64,000 nucleotides of DNA. Source: Bacillus altitudinis 41KF2b (GTDB lineage Bacteria; Bacillota; Bacilli; Bacillales; Bacillaceae). The notes under the pieces were generated by a model. It was not told the DNA's origin and made no database searches. It was given only the letters and a program-made list of their open reading frames with translations. The position numbers and the translations under genes are program-made. The stretch's first letter is position 1. Every line of letters begins with the position of its first letter. Location: positions 248,001 through 312,000 of the forward strand of contig NZ_ASJC01000001.1 of NCBI RefSeq assembly GCF_000691145.1, written 5' to 3'. This document shows positions 34,461 to 43,690 of the stretch, one piece after another.

Positions 34461-35960
34461 TTAGTGTGCAGAAGGGAGCATGATGATCACGGTTGTTCCT
34501 TTATTCACTTCGCTCTCGATATCGATTGTCCCCCCATACATCGAAATGATTCGTTTACACACAACAAGCCCAAGACCTGTTCCTTTTTCTTTCGACGTAA
34601 TAAAAGGGAGGAAGATATGTTTCAGCATCTCTTCTGGTATACCTTCACCTGTATCTTTCACTTTTATGATGACCTGTTCTTTTTCAGCCTCAATGACAAT
34701 CTTCAAATGACCGCCATTTGGCATCGCTTCTAACGAGTTTTTCGCTACATTCAATACCACTTGTTTAATGTGATCCTTCGTGCAATACACGCCAACATCT
34801 TGAATGGTATTGATTTGCAAATCAACCTCGACATTATAAAGATTCGCCTCAGAAAATACAATGGGCATGATCTCACTCACAATTTCTTTCACAGAATTAT
34901 TTTGCCACTTTTCAGCCGTTGGTTTTCCTAGTACAAGAAACTCACTGACGATTTGGTTAATCCGTTTAATTTCTTCCTCGATGACAGAAAAATAAAGCTG
35001 ATCCTCTTCTGAACGATACTTCTTTTGCAAAAGTTGAATAAACCCGCTAATGCCTGTTAATGGATTGCGAATTTCATGAGCTGTACTTGCCGCAAGTGTT
35101 CCAATGAGTTCAAGCTTTTGTGCTTCATTTTGGTGGCGTTCCTGCTGGGTTTGTCGTCTTAAAATGATATATTGGACGAGTGTGAATAAGATATTTAAGA
35201 GAATAAATGCACTGGATAAAGGAAACAGCATCACAGACAGGACTTCACTTGTTGTCGCACGCTGCGGAAAAACCTCCAGCTTCCAGCTGTTTTCATCTAA
35301 ATATGTAGACACGGTGCTATCACTTTCAGATGCTGGCTGTGGACCACTTGTAAACACAACGTCTCCATTTTGATTCAGCATCTTAAAATGAAGCTCTGGG
35401 TTTAATACATTCATAATATTTCTTAAATAATCAATTTGAATCGCAGCGACTAGCACATCCGTGACTTCGTCGTTTTCATTCAAAACAGGGACACAAATGG
35501 AGAGAATCCGCTGCTTAGTAATGCGGCTTACATAGTTATCTGTGATGACGGTCTGTTTTGTGACTTGAATACGTTTAAAGTAATCTCTAAATGACAGGTT
35601 GATTTTTTCCTTTAATGGTGTGGTGCTGGCTGTGACATTTCCTTTTTGGTCTAGGAGATACAGGCCTGAAAAACGAGGTTCTTGTTTATAGATTTTCTCT
35701 AGGATGTTTTGTACTCTTTTCGTTTCAAGCGGCTGGTCAAATCCCATGGCAAGGGAAGTTAATCTTGCTTCTGTTTCACTGATTAAATAATTCATTTGGT
35801 TTTTGTGAATATTTAACATAAGTGTAGCGGTTTGTTTGTTTTTTACATCAATTTTCTCAGTTTCTTTTTCGTAGATAAAATAACTAATGATGAGGGTTGG
35901 AATCACGACCAAAATAAGGTAAAGCTTGATCTTCTTCCAAAACCCTTTCAGTATACTCAT
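34461..35960 (-). CDS. kinD: Phosphorelay sensor kinase KinD
   Basis: A 499-residue membrane kinase. TM1 (about 12-30) and TM2 (about 245-268) flank an extracellular CACHE sensor (about 40-240; FSGLYLLDQKGNVTAST and VLVAAIQIDYLRN are typical). HisKA has STAHEIRNPLTGISGF; HATPase has NVAKNSLEAMPNG, DTGEGIP and GTGLGLVVCKR. KinD phosphorylates the Spo0F relay and links matrix production to sporulation. The 3' half is closely similar to that of KinE in this window. Confidence 0.93.
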   Translation of the reverse strand: MSILKGFWKKIKLYLILVVIPTLIISYFIYEKETEKIDVKNKQTATLMLNIHKNQMNYLISETEARLTSLAMGFDQPLETKRVQNILEKIYKQEPRFSGLYLLDQKGNVTASTTPLKEKINLSFRDYFKRIQVTKQTVITDNYVSRITKQRILSICVPVLNENDEVTDVLVAAIQIDYLRNIMNVLNPELHFKMLNQNGDVVFTSGPQPASESDSTVSTYLDENSWKLEVFPQRATTSEVLSVMLFPLSSAFILLNILFTLVQYIILRRQTQQERHQNEAQKLELIGTLAASTAHEIRNPLTGISGFIQLLQKKYRSEEDQLYFSVIEEEIKRINQIVSEFLVLGKPTAEKWQNNSVKEIVSEIMPIVFSEANLYNVEVDLQINTIQDVGVYCTKDHIKQVVLNVAKNSLEAMPNGGHLKIVIEAEKEQVIIKVKDTGEGIPEEMLKHIFLPFITSKEKGTGLGLVVCKRIISMYGGTIDIESEVNKGTTVIIMLPSAH

Positions 35961-36164
35961 GATTCATCGCTCCAACGTATTACCTAATAGACTTATTATA
36001 GCATTGAACCTATCTTTATTACGATGACTTGTGAGATTTTTAAAAAATTAGGTGATTCGTTCTGGTCTCTTTTTCATGCTAAAAATGGTTCAACATGTTG
36101 ACATTTTACTTATTGTTTATTAATGTCACATTAGTGGGTTGCATTTCATAAAGGATGATAAAAA

Positions 36165-36620
36165 ATGGAAAATCATAATGTTGAGAAATCTTTGAAATTA
36201 TTTATTGTACTATCACGTGCCTATCGCTCCATTAATCACCACATGAACAAACATATTGTGAAGCACGGTCTGAATCCGACTGAATTTGCTGTATTAGAAT
36301 TGCTGTATCATAAAGGTGATCAGCCGCTTCAGCAAATAGGTGATAAGATCTTACTCGCAAGCGGAAGCATCACGTATGTGGTTGATAAATTGGAGAAAAA
36401 AGAACTCCTTAGCCGGAAAGCTTGTGCAGAAGACCGCAGGGTGACATTTGCACATATTACGGAGCAGGGAAGAGCGTTGCTTGATGACATCTTCCCAGAT
36501 CATGCAAAAGAGATTCACGAGATGATCAGTGTGCTTAGTGAAGAGGAAAAGGATGCCTGCATCGATATGCTCAAACATGTAGGACTGCGTGCCAAGCATT
36601 TATATGATCATAAAGAATAA
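36165..36620 (+). CDS. mhqR: MarR-family repressor MhqR
   Basis: A 151-residue MarR protein with HTH FAVLELLYHKGDQPLQQIGDK, SITYVVDKLEKKELL and wing AEDRRVTFAHITEQG. In B. subtilis MhqR (YkvE) represses quinone-detoxifying dioxygenases and reductases; identification here is by sequence and by position between kinD and motAB. TTGACA near 36098 with TAATGT 17 bp later is its likely promoter. Its terminator region holds a reduced copy of the dispersed repeat. Confidence 0.88.
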   Translation: MENHNVEKSLKLFIVLSRAYRSINHHMNKHIVKHGLNPTEFAVLELLYHKGDQPLQQIGDKILLASGSITYVVDKLEKKELLSRKACAEDRRVTFAHITEQGRALLDDIFPDHAKEIHEMISVLSEEEKDACIDMLKHVGLRAKHLYDHKE

Positions 36621-36630
36621 ACACATAAAA

Positions 36631-36654
36631 AAGGAAGCCGCTGGCTTCCTTTTT
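36631..36654. terminator. Terminator of mhqR, left copy
   Basis: AAGGAAGCC-GCT-GGCTTCCTT followed by T. A near-identical hairpin lies at 36785-36804. Confidence 0.8.
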
Positions 36655-36783
36655 AGTATGTAGACTAATCCTCGCATATGGTGTCAGTCCTGCGCACCGA
36701 TAAACGACAAGCGCTTTCAAACGCGCTCATAAGAAAGACAAAGGACTAAAATAAACATCATTTTAGCCCTTTGTCATGATCTG
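36655..36783 (+). repeat. Structured dispersed repeat, copy C (129 bp, reduced)
   Basis: Keeps the 5' part (TATGTAGAC, CCTCGCAT, GGTGTCAGTCCTGCGC) and the 3' hairpin (GACAAAGGACTAAAAT with ATTTTAGCCCTTTGTC, one mismatch). The middle is replaced or deleted and the closing CAGCGTG/CACGCTG is eroded. It looks like an older, decaying copy. Confidence 0.75.
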
Positions 36784-36784
36784 A

Positions 36785-36804
36785 AAGGAAGCTGCTGGCT
36801 TCCT
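36785..36804. terminator. Right copy of the mhqR terminator hairpin
   Basis: AAGGAAGC-TGCT-GGCTTCCT, differing by one base from the left copy; it lies just before the motB stop. Confidence 0.65.
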
Positions 36805-36806
36805 AT

Positions 36807-37574
36807 TTATTTTGCTTTTTTCTCAATTGGCAAAATAAGAACTTCGACGCGTCTGTTTTTACTTCTGCCTTCTGCGGTATCGTTAGAGGCAATCGGTTTA
36901 AATTCACCGTAACCTTTTGTGCTAAAGTTCTCTTGGTCTAGGTTGCTGTTTTCAAGGAGAATATTTAAAAAGTTGACCGCACGTATGGCGCTTAAATACC
37001 AGTTGGATTCAAATTCAGAATTCCGAATCGGAACGTTATCTGTATGTCCGCTAATGACGATGTCACGAGCAGGGTTAATGACGAGCAGCTTGGATATTTC
37101 TTTGGCTAACGGAACATCCTGCGAGCGGATCACCGCTCGCCCAGAATCAAAGAAGATGCTGTCTTCAATTGTAATAAGCAGACCTTCATCCGTCAGCTTT
37201 GTTTCAAGCTTCGAACCAAGTTTTTTATCCGCAATGAATGAATCTACTTGCTTTTTAACCTTTGTTAAAACCGCTTGGTCACGAGCTTTCGCTTTTGCTT
37301 CTTCTTCTTCATCTTCTGCGGATTTTTTGGTTTGATTGCTGTTTTCTGTTTCTTCGGTGCTCTGCATGCTTGATTGGTCCATTACGCCAGTGCCGCCAGT
37401 AAAGACAACATTAAACGATTTAGCCATCTGTTCATATTTTGCCGCATCAATGGAGCTAGATGCAAACAGCACAATGAAGAGGGCGAGAAGAAGCGTAAGA
37501 AGATCGGCGTAAGGGATCAGCCAAGACTCATCTACATGGTCTTCATGATCATGTTTTTTACGTTTCCTAGCCAT
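36807..37574 (-). CDS. motB: Flagellar stator protein MotB
   Basis: A 255-residue stator subunit. A short basic cytoplasmic N-terminus leads to one TM helix with the proton-binding Asp in LIPYADLLTLLLALFIV. A linker of Glu/Ser/Lys follows, then an OmpA-like peptidoglycan-binding domain (about 120-250) with VISGHTDNVPI and NRRVEVLI. ATG at 37574 overlaps the motA stop by 8 bp and has AAGGAG. With MotA it forms the proton-driven stator. Confidence 0.96.
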   Translation of the reverse strand: MARKRKKHDHEDHVDESWLIPYADLLTLLLALFIVLFASSSIDAAKYEQMAKSFNVVFTGGTGVMDQSSMQSTEETENSNQTKKSAEDEEEEAKAKARDQAVLTKVKKQVDSFIADKKLGSKLETKLTDEGLLITIEDSIFFDSGRAVIRSQDVPLAKEISKLLVINPARDIVISGHTDNVPIRNSEFESNWYLSAIRAVNFLNILLENSNLDQENFSTKGYGEFKPIASNDTAEGRSKNRRVEVLILPIEKKAK

Positions 37575-38361
37575 TCTGTTTTTCTCCTTCTTCAATGACA
37601 AGATTTGCACGTTCTTTTGCTGGTAAGTACATCAGAAGTTTTTGTTCAATGACCTTTGGAGACTGGCCTTCAAGGACAGAAAGAATCCCTTCAATCATAA
37701 TGAGACGAAGCTTTACTTCTTCCTTAGATTTACGCTTCAGCTTGTTGGCAAATGGATGCCACAACACATACCCTGTAAAAATCCCAAGCAGTGTGGCGAC
37801 GAAGGCAGCACTAATCGCATGTCCAAGTGCTTCAATGTCTCCCATGTTTGCAAGTGCGGCAATAAGTCCGACAACGGCACCAAGTACCCCTAGAGTCGGA
37901 GCGTATGTACCAGCTTGTGTAAAGATTAATGCGCCTGACTGATGTCTCTCCGACATGGCATCGACTTCTTCAGTTAAGACGTCGCGAATAAATTCAGCAC
38001 TTTGACCGTCAACTGCCATGCTTAAGCCGTTCTTTAGAAAATCGTCATCGACTTCCTCAAGATTTGCCTCTAATGCCAAAAGACCTTCACGACGAGCAAT
38101 TTGTGCCCAGTTTGAAAATAGAGGAATCATTTCTTGTATCGTTGGAAGTTTGCTATCTTTGAAAATTTTGCCGAATAATTTTGGTGTTTTCTTAATTTCA
38201 CTAGATGGGAAGGCAATGACAACAGCTGAAATTGTCCCAACCACAATGATCAATATAGCCGCCGGGTTGATAAGAGCGGTTAGACTCACACCTTTCAAAA
38301 CCATACCGACACTCAGTGCAATAAATGCTAAAATAATACCAATTAACGATGTTTTGTCCAT
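37567..38361 (-). CDS. motA: Flagellar stator protein MotA
   Basis: A 264-residue protein with four TM helices (about 4-22, 30-50, 148-168 and 180-200). A cytoplasmic loop carries the conserved rotor-contact charges (RREGLLALEANLEEVDDDFLKNGL), and PTLGVLGAVVGLIAAL lies in TM3. It forms the MotA5-MotB2 stator. A SigD promoter lies 40 bp upstream, as expected for motility genes. The ribosome site is GGTGAG. Confidence 0.96.
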   Translation of the reverse strand: MDKTSLIGIILAFIALSVGMVLKGVSLTALINPAAILIIVVGTISAVVIAFPSSEIKKTPKLFGKIFKDSKLPTIQEMIPLFSNWAQIARREGLLALEANLEEVDDDFLKNGLSMAVDGQSAEFIRDVLTEEVDAMSERHQSGALIFTQAGTYAPTLGVLGAVVGLIAALANMGDIEALGHAISAAFVATLLGIFTGYVLWHPFANKLKRKSKEEVKLRLIMIEGILSVLEGQSPKVIEQKLLMYLPAKERANLVIEEGEKQNG

Positions 38362-38400
38362 TATCTCACCAAATCCTTTAACTATCTTTTTCTATAGTTA

Positions 38401-38427
38401 ATATCGGTGTCTTCTAGAAGGGTTTTA
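38401..38427 (-). promoter_or_regulatory. SigD promoter of motAB
   Basis: On the minus strand TAAA (38427-38424), 15-bp spacer, ACCGATAT (38408-38401), close to TAAA-N15-GCCGATAA. Confidence 0.85.
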
Positions 38428-38501
38428 GTCAGAATATAAAATTAAGACAGTTTATGTGAAGAAATTTTGACGAAAGCGCTTTCTGAAAGCCGTAAAAAAA
38501 G

Positions 38502-38528
38502 AAACTCCCTCATATAAAAGGGAGTTTT
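38502..38528 (-). terminator. Terminator of the small gene at 38710
   Basis: AAACTCCC pairs with GGGAGTTT; the seven A just before it give a T tract on the minus strand. It is now separated from its gene by a dispersed repeat. Confidence 0.7.
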
Positions 38529-38703
38529 CAGCGTGTAGACAAACCCTCGCATTCGGTGTCAGTCCTGCGCTCTGGTGCTCACGAATGCCAAATTCGCTCC
38601 GCACAAGTAGCTGTCCTTCCTAGACTGCAAAGGTTTTCTATCACGCTGAAAAGAAGACAAAGGGCTAAAATCAAGTTCATTTTAGCCCTTTGTCAACAAT
38701 CTG
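38529..38703 (+). repeat. Structured dispersed repeat, copy D (175 bp)
   Basis: Begins CAGCGTGTAGACAAACCC and ends GTCAACAATCTG. Same length and structure as copy B and the same 3' hairpin as copy A. Only a remnant (GAAACT) of the terminator is seen on the right, next to the stop codon of the small gene. Confidence 0.85.
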
Positions 38704-38709
38704 GAAACT

Positions 38710-38808
38710 TCATCTTTTTTGAGCTGTTTCATCTAAGAGCAATTCTTTTAATTTTTCTTCATGTATGATTTTGATCAAATCGTAGTTCCAATTGATCATG
38801 TGATCCAT
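38710..38808 (-). CDS. Small protein between motA and clpE (32 aa)
   Basis: ATG at 38808 is six bases after GAGGTG and gives 32 residues, MDHMINWNYDLIKIIHEEKL and so on, ending TAQKR. It is one predicted amphipathic helix. An in-frame GTG lies at 38817 and an ATG at 38799. A terminator once followed directly and is now displaced by repeat D. I do not recognise it; ribosome site and terminator together make it a likely real gene. Confidence 0.5.
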   Translation of the reverse strand: MDHMINWNYDLIKIIHEEKLKELLLDETAQKR

Positions 38809-38923
38809 GTGATCCACCTCTTTTTCTTTTATCGTAAAGGAAAAGAGGCGGGGGAGCGTCGGCGCTCAGATGGAATTTAGACACTTCAACATGATGGAGC
38901 TGAAGATCCTCCTTAGGATGTAC

Positions 38924-41029
38924 TTAGCTCTTTTTCACAACAATTTCGTCATGTTCAACATCGACTGTAAATCCAGTAAGTTGTTCTTCTTCAAGCAAGA
39001 TATCCGTCATTTGATCCTCAACATGCTCTTGAATCGTTCTTCGTAACGGACGAGCCCCAAATGCTGGATGATAACCAAGTTCAGCGATTTTTTCTTTCGC
39101 TTCGTTTGTGACGTGAACAGTTAGATTTTGTTCTTTTAACTGCTCTGACAAATCTTTGAGCAGAAGATCCACAATTTTGACTAAATCGTCTTTATCTAAT
39201 GAATCAAACTGAATGATGCTGTCAAAACGGTTCAAGAATTCCGGTTTGAAATAAGCGCTCAGTGAATCAATCAATGATTGTTCTTCGATGGCTTCTTCTT
39301 GTTCAGACTGGAATCCGACTTTGACTGCTTTTTTATCTGTGCTGCCAGCGTTACTTGTCATAATGATGACTGTGTCTTTAAAGCTGACGGTTCTGCCTTG
39401 GCTGTCTGTTAGACGGCCATCTTCCATGATTTGAAGGAACATATGCTGGACATCAGGGTGCGCTTTTTCGATTTCATCGAGCAAAATGATGCTGTATGGT
39501 TTTCTGCGAACCTTTTCCGTGAGCTGGCCGGCTTCATCATGTCCAACGTAACCAGGAGGAGAACCGATGATTTTGGACACGGAGTGTTTCTCCATGTACT
39601 CACTCATATCTAAACGAATGATCGCTTCTTTTGAGCCAAATAATTCTTCCGCTAATGTTTTAGACAATTCGGTTTTCCCGACGCCTGTTGGTCCAACGAA
39701 AAGGAAGGAGCCAGTTGGTCTGTGTTTTGATTTTAAGCCGGCTCTGCTTCTTTTTACGGCTTTCGCCACTTTTTCAACCGCATGTTCCTGACCAATGACA
39801 CGGGCTTTTAAGCGGACATCAATTTCTTTCATTTTTGTTTGTTCGTCTGCTTGCAGTTTGCCGACAGGGATACCTGTTTTTTGTTCTACAATCGACTGAA
39901 TGTCCTCAGCTGTGACGACATGTTCTTTGTCATTTGTTTTGTTTTGCAATCTCGCTTCAATCGCTTCTTCTTCGTCTCGAAGCTTCGCTGCTTTTTCATA
40001 TCGTTCTTCATTTAAAGCAGCTTGTTTTTCAGCGGCAATTTGCGCAAGACGGTTTGTTAATTCATCTTCACTTGCTGCATCAATGGAGAGATTCGCTTTT
40101 GAACCTGCTTCATCCATTAAATCAATGGCTTTATCCGGCAAGTGGCGGTCTTGAATATACCGCGAAGATAATTGAACACACGCTTTAATGGCTTCGTCAG
40201 AATAGGTGACACCATGATAGGCTTCATACTTATCTTGAATGCCTTTTAATATCTCGAATGCTTCATCCTGTGTTGGCTCATCAACGATGACGGGCTGGAA
40301 CCTGCGTTCAAGGGCAGCATCTTTTTCAATTTGACGATACTCTTTTAATGTTGTCGCACCTACTAGCTGCAGTTCCCCTCGAGCTAGAGCTGGTTTCAAA
40401 ATGTTTCCGGCATCCATTGACCCTTCGGCAGAGCCTGCGCCTACAAGAAGATGAATTTCATCAACGAATAAGATGATATTTTTCCGGCTTTGCAATTCTT
40501 TGATTAATTGCTTCATCCGTTCCTCAAATTGACCACGTACACCTGTGTTTGCCACAAGTGAAGAGACATCTAATAAATAAACTTGTTTGTTCTTTAATTT
40601 ATTTGGTACATCTCCATTTGCAATTTTTAGTGCTAGTCCTTCGGCTATGGCCGTTTTACCAACACCAGGTTCACCAATGAGGACAGGATTGTTTTTATTT
40701 CTTCTATTTAAAATCTCAATGACTCTTGTGACTTCTTCATCACGGCCAATGACAGGATCGATTAAACCAGCATGTGCGCCATCCGTTAAGTTCCGGCCAA
40801 GCTCGTCTAGCAAGCCTTTTTGTTTAGGCCGCTCTTGGCTCGTCGCATGTCCTGCTTGCTCAGAGAAGAATGAGCTGCCTCCGAAAAGGTTAGGACCCAT
40901 TTTCATTTTTGACTGTTCCATCAAAGAGGTATAGCAGTCTTCACATAAAACCATTTGGCTACGGGACGAATTTACTTGCATATTCAGGCGAATAGTTGCT
41001 TCATTCACTTGACAATGTTGACAACGCAT
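38924..41029 (-). CDS. clpE: ATP-dependent unfoldase ClpE
   Basis: A 701-residue HSP100 protein. The N-terminal zinc finger ([11 protein letters not shown] and LCEDC) is specific to ClpE. AAA1 has [15 protein letters not shown]; a UvrB/C-like coiled coil (about 330-360) follows; AAA2 has [16 protein letters not shown]. It delivers substrates to ClpP during heat stress. Three tandem CtsR operators cover its promoter. The start is ATG at 41029 after AAGGAGG. Confidence 0.97.
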   Translation of the reverse strand: MRCQHCQVNEATIRLNMQVNSSRSQMVLCEDCYTSLMEQSKMKMGPNLFGGSSFFSEQAGHATSQERPKQKGLLDELGRNLTDGAHAGLIDPVIGRDEEVTRVIEILNRRNKNNPVLIGEPGVGKTAIAEGLALKIANGDVPNKLKNKQVYLLDVSSLVANTGVRGQFEERMKQLIKELQSRKNIILFVDEIHLLVGAGSAEGSMDAGNILKPALARGELQLVGATTLKEYRQIEKDAALERRFQPVIVDEPTQDEAFEILKGIQDKYEAYHGVTYSDEAIKACVQLSSRYIQDRHLPDKAIDLMDEAGSKANLSIDAASEDELTNRLAQIAAEKQAALNEERYEKAAKLRDEEEAIEARLQNKTNDKEHVVTAEDIQSIVEQKTGIPVGKLQADEQTKMKEIDVRLKARVIGQEHAVEKVAKAVKRSRAGLKSKHRPTGSFLFVGPTGVGKTELSKTLAEELFGSKEAIIRLDMSEYMEKHSVSKIIGSPPGYVGHDEAGQLTEKVRRKPYSIILLDEIEKAHPDVQHMFLQIMEDGRLTDSQGRTVSFKDTVIIMTSNAGSTDKKAVKVGFQSEQEEAIEEQSLIDSLSAYFKPEFLNRFDSIIQFDSLDKDDLVKIVDLLLKDLSEQLKEQNLTVHVTNEAKEKIAELGYHPAFGARPLRRTIQEHVEDQMTDILLEEEQLTGFTVDVEHDEIVVKKS

Positions 41030-41054
41030 GAGCCATGACCTCCTTAAAATAAAG

Positions 41055-41071
41055 TTTGACTTTATTTGACC
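41055..41071. promoter_or_regulatory. CtsR operator 1 of clpE
   Basis: Minus strand GGTCAAA-TAA-AGTCAAA, an exact heptad repeat, between promoter and start codon. Confidence 0.9.
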
Positions 41072-41099
41072 AATGAATGTTAAATAAAATGGTCTGTTG

Positions 41100-41116
41100 T
41101 TTGACCATCTTTGACT
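41100..41116. promoter_or_regulatory. CtsR operator 2 of clpE
   Basis: Minus strand AGTCAAA-GAT-GGTCAAA, just downstream of the -10. Confidence 0.9.
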
Positions 41117-41118
41117 AT

Positions 41119-41147
41119 AGTATACTCTGACCTATTTTGACTTTCAA
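41119..41147 (-). promoter_or_regulatory. SigA promoter of clpE with CtsR operator 3
   Basis: Minus strand TTGAAA (41147-41142), 17-bp spacer, TATACT (41124-41119). The spacer is a third CtsR site, AGTCAAA-ATA-GGTCAGA (41142-41126). Confidence 0.85.
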
Positions 41148-41207
41148 CTGTTTTGCTCATAGCTGAATGAAAAATCCTTTTTTGCATTTAATCATGGTTT
41201 GTCCTTC

Positions 41208-41233
41208 TTTTCAAGGAACTTGTCTCATAGGAT
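41208..41233 (+). promoter_or_regulatory. Upstream motif of ykvI shared with ykvU
   Basis: TTTTCAAGGAACTTGTCTCA then TAGGAT; nearly the same string precedes ykvU (47099-47122). CATAGGAT resembles a SigE -10, but no good -35 is seen here. Confidence 0.4.
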
Positions 41234-41274
41234 AAAAAAGAGACAATCGAAAGTGATGGGTGCGGAGGGGTCAT

Positions 41275-42318
41275 ATGAAACGTTCAAATGAATCCGCTTT
41301 TCAGCTTGCCTTTGTATATGTAGGAACAGTGGTTGGAGCTGGGTTTGCGACAGGAAAAGAAATCGTAGAATTTTTTGTTCGTTTTGGCTGGATTGGATTG
41401 ATCGGGATTTTGATTAGCGGTGTTATTTTTACCGGCCTTGGCGCAAAAATGATGCTGATTTCCAAACGAATTGAAGCGGAGTCTTATCAAGATATGAATC
41501 GGTTTTTATTTGGAGCTGCTGCGAGTCGATATATTAACATCGTCATGTTTTTTATATTACTAGGTGTGACGTCAGTGATGATTTCTGGCGCAGGCGCTAT
41601 TTTTGAAGAACAACTTGGCATCTCAAAAGAATATGGTATTTTTTTAACGATTATTTTAAGTGTCATTGTCCTTTTTAAAGGGTCAAAAGGGTTATTTGGT
41701 GTCAATGTACTTGTCGTTCCAATGCTGATTTTCTTTTCGCTGATTGTGTTTCTAGACTCATTTGTGTTTAGTAGCGGTGAAAGCCACGTTCTGGGGCTGC
41801 AAATGGGAGAGGGCGAATGGATGTTGTCTGCGATTTCATATGGTGCATTTAATTTAGCGCTGTCTCAAGCCGTATTAGTGCCGGTCGCAAACGAAATGAC
41901 ATCCGAAGCCGTTATAAAAAAGGGAGCGGTGCTTGGAGGTCTGATGCTGACACTCATTCTGCTCGCCTGCTTTTTATCCCTTTCTTCATTAGAAATGCTG
42001 GAAGCGTATGATATTCCGATGGCCCAAGTGGTGTATCAAGTCGCAAACTCCATTCATCTCATCTATATATTCGTGATCTTTGGTGAAGTCTTTACATCCG
42101 TTATAGGAAATTTATACGGTCTCGAAAGACAAGTGAGGGCGTATATCCGATTGAACAGTACGTATACGATATCCTTTATTCTTCTTTGCTGCTATGTGAT
42201 CAGTAAAATTGGATACGGTACACTCATTTCAACGGTTTACCCTGTTTTTGGCTATGTCAGTATCTTTTTTATCCTCTTCCTTTGTCTGAAAAAAGTGCCT
42301 GCATCAGGTGATAAGTAA
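41275..42318 (+). CDS. ykvI: Membrane transporter-like protein YkvI
   Basis: A 347-residue integral membrane protein with about ten TM helices, of the YkvI family related to amino acid and sodium symporters of the LeuT fold. The start AFVYVGTVVGAGFATGKEIVEFF shows the broken-helix GAGFATG pattern of that fold. The substrate is unknown. ATG at 41275 lies at proper distance from GGAGG; the ATG at 41260 would place that site inside the gene. The shared upstream motif with ykvU hints at mother-cell expression (inference). Confidence 0.8.
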   Translation: MKRSNESAFQLAFVYVGTVVGAGFATGKEIVEFFVRFGWIGLIGILISGVIFTGLGAKMMLISKRIEAESYQDMNRFLFGAAASRYINIVMFFILLGVTSVMISGAGAIFEEQLGISKEYGIFLTIILSVIVLFKGSKGLFGVNVLVVPMLIFFSLIVFLDSFVFSSGESHVLGLQMGEGEWMLSAISYGAFNLALSQAVLVPVANEMTSEAVIKKGAVLGGLMLTLILLACFLSLSSLEMLEAYDIPMAQVVYQVANSIHLIYIFVIFGEVFTSVIGNLYGLERQVRAYIRLNSTYTISFILLCCYVISKIGYGTLISTVYPVFGYVSIFFILFLCLKKVPASGDK

Positions 42319-42393
42319 AGAAGGGATAGCTTGTACACCAATTATGTGGTACACTATCCTCTGTGAAAATTGAACAAAAATCCGTGAAAACGG

Positions 42394-42463
42394 GAGAGGT
42401 TCTAGCAAAACCCTCTATAAAAAACTAAGGACTTGCCGTATCCTTGGATGTGGCATTTTTTAT
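42394..42463 (+). ncRNA. preQ1-I riboswitch with terminator
   Basis: GAGAGGTTCTAGCAAAACCC (42394), TCTATAAAAAACTAAGGA (to 42431): the H-type pseudoknot aptamer, almost identical to that before queC in B. subtilis. The following hairpin TGCC-TATCC/GGAT-GGCA with a T run is the terminator. preQ1 turns the operon off. Confidence 0.97.
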
Positions 42464-42592
42464 TTTTTATGGCTGGGACACCTCATACACATGTAAAGGT
42501 GTCTTTTCTTTTGAGAAAATAGGGGTTTTAATGAACCTTTCAGATGCAGCTTTGTGCGGTGGTACGGGTCTGCAAAAGGAGGAAAAGGAAAA

Positions 42593-43249
42593 ATGAAAAA
42601 TGAAAAAGCGGTCGTTGTCTTTAGCGGGGGACAGGACAGTACGACATGTTTACTATGGGCACTTCAACAATTTAAAGAGGTTGAAACGGTAACCTTTCAT
42701 TATAATCAGCGTCATCAAGAAGAAATTGATGTCGCCAAAAGAATTGCTGACAAGCTAGGTGTGAAAAATCATCTATTAGATATGTCTCTTTTAAATCAGC
42801 TTGCACCCAATGCCTTAACAAGAGATGACATTGATATTGAAGAAAAAGAAGGAGAACTGCCTTCCACATTTGTTCCGGGGAGAAACTTAGTTTTCTTATC
42901 CTTTGCATCCATTCTAGCGTATCAAATCGGAGCACGTCATATTATCACGGGTGTGTGCGAGACAGACTTTAGCGGCTACCCAGATTGCCGAGATGAGTTT
43001 GTGAAATCTTGTAACGTCACGGTGAATTTGGCAATGGAAAAACCATTTGTCATCCATACGCCGCTCATGTGGCTGAATAAAGCTGAAACGTGGAAGCTGG
43101 CTGATGAACTGAATGCGCTAGATTTTGTGAAAAATGAAACACTCACTTGCTATAATGGCATCATTTCTGATGGCTGCGGGGAATGTCCTGCATGTAAGCT
43201 TCGGAAAAATGGCTATGACACTTATATGGACATGAAGGAGGCGAACTAA
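42593..43249 (+). CDS. queC: 7-cyano-7-deazaguanine synthase QueC
   Basis: A 218-residue N-type ATP pyrophosphatase that converts 7-carboxy-7-deazaguanine to preQ0. P-loop [11 protein letters not shown] opens the protein, and a zinc site CGECPAC closes it (with Cys of LTCYNG). ATG at 42593 is preceded by AAAGGAGG; the frame from 42554 lacks a site. It is first in queCDEF, under the preQ1 riboswitch. queD starts one base after its stop. Confidence 0.97.
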   Translation: MKNEKAVVVFSGGQDSTTCLLWALQQFKEVETVTFHYNQRHQEEIDVAKRIADKLGVKNHLLDMSLLNQLAPNALTRDDIDIEEKEGELPSTFVPGRNLVFLSFASILAYQIGARHIITGVCETDFSGYPDCRDEFVKSCNVTVNLAMEKPFVIHTPLMWLNKAETWKLADELNALDFVKNETLTCYNGIISDGCGECPACKLRKNGYDTYMDMKEAN

Positions 43250-43690
43250 ATGCTTTCTCAAATCTATCCACAGACGGATCACCCATTTTCGTTTGAATTG
43301 AATAAAGATATGCATGTATCGGCAGCACACTTTATCCCAAGAGAAGATGCTGGCGCCTGCAGCCGTGTACATGGTCATACGTATACGATCAACATTACGA
43401 TTGCAGGAGATCATTTAGATGAGTCAGGTTTCCTTGTGAATTTCAGCACGCTAAAAAAACTCATTCATGGACAGTACGACCATACACTGCTCAATGACCA
43501 TGAAGAATTCTCATCGAATGATCCATATGCGATGCCAACCACTGAGGTTGTCGCAAAGACTGTGTATGATAAAGTGGCCGCATATTTAACGACTTTAGCG
43601 AACAAACCAGTATGTGTTCAAGTTTTTGTCAGAGAGACACCAACAAGCTACTGCATTTACCGTCCGAAACGAGTTGAGCTCAATGACTAA
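43250..43690 (+). CDS. queD: 6-carboxy-tetrahydropterin synthase QueD
   Basis: A 146-residue PTPS-family enzyme making 6-carboxy-tetrahydropterin from dihydroneopterin triphosphate. Zinc His residues lie in HVSAAHF and VHGHTYTI; the catalytic Cys is in GACSRVHGH, and the Asp/His pair is in YDHTLLND. It directly follows queC, and its 3' end overlaps queE by 8 bp. Confidence 0.96.
   Translation: MLSQIYPQTDHPFSFELNKDMHVSAAHFIPREDAGACSRVHGHTYTINITIAGDHLDESGFLVNFSTLKKLIHGQYDHTLLNDHEEFSSNDPYAMPTTEVVAKTVYDKVAAYLTTLANKPVCVQVFVRETPTSYCIYRPKRVELND

Noticed and set aside
38556-38768. 70-codon ORF over repeat copy D
   Set aside because: Same repeat-derived frame, and it runs antisense into the small gene at 38710; no ribosome site.
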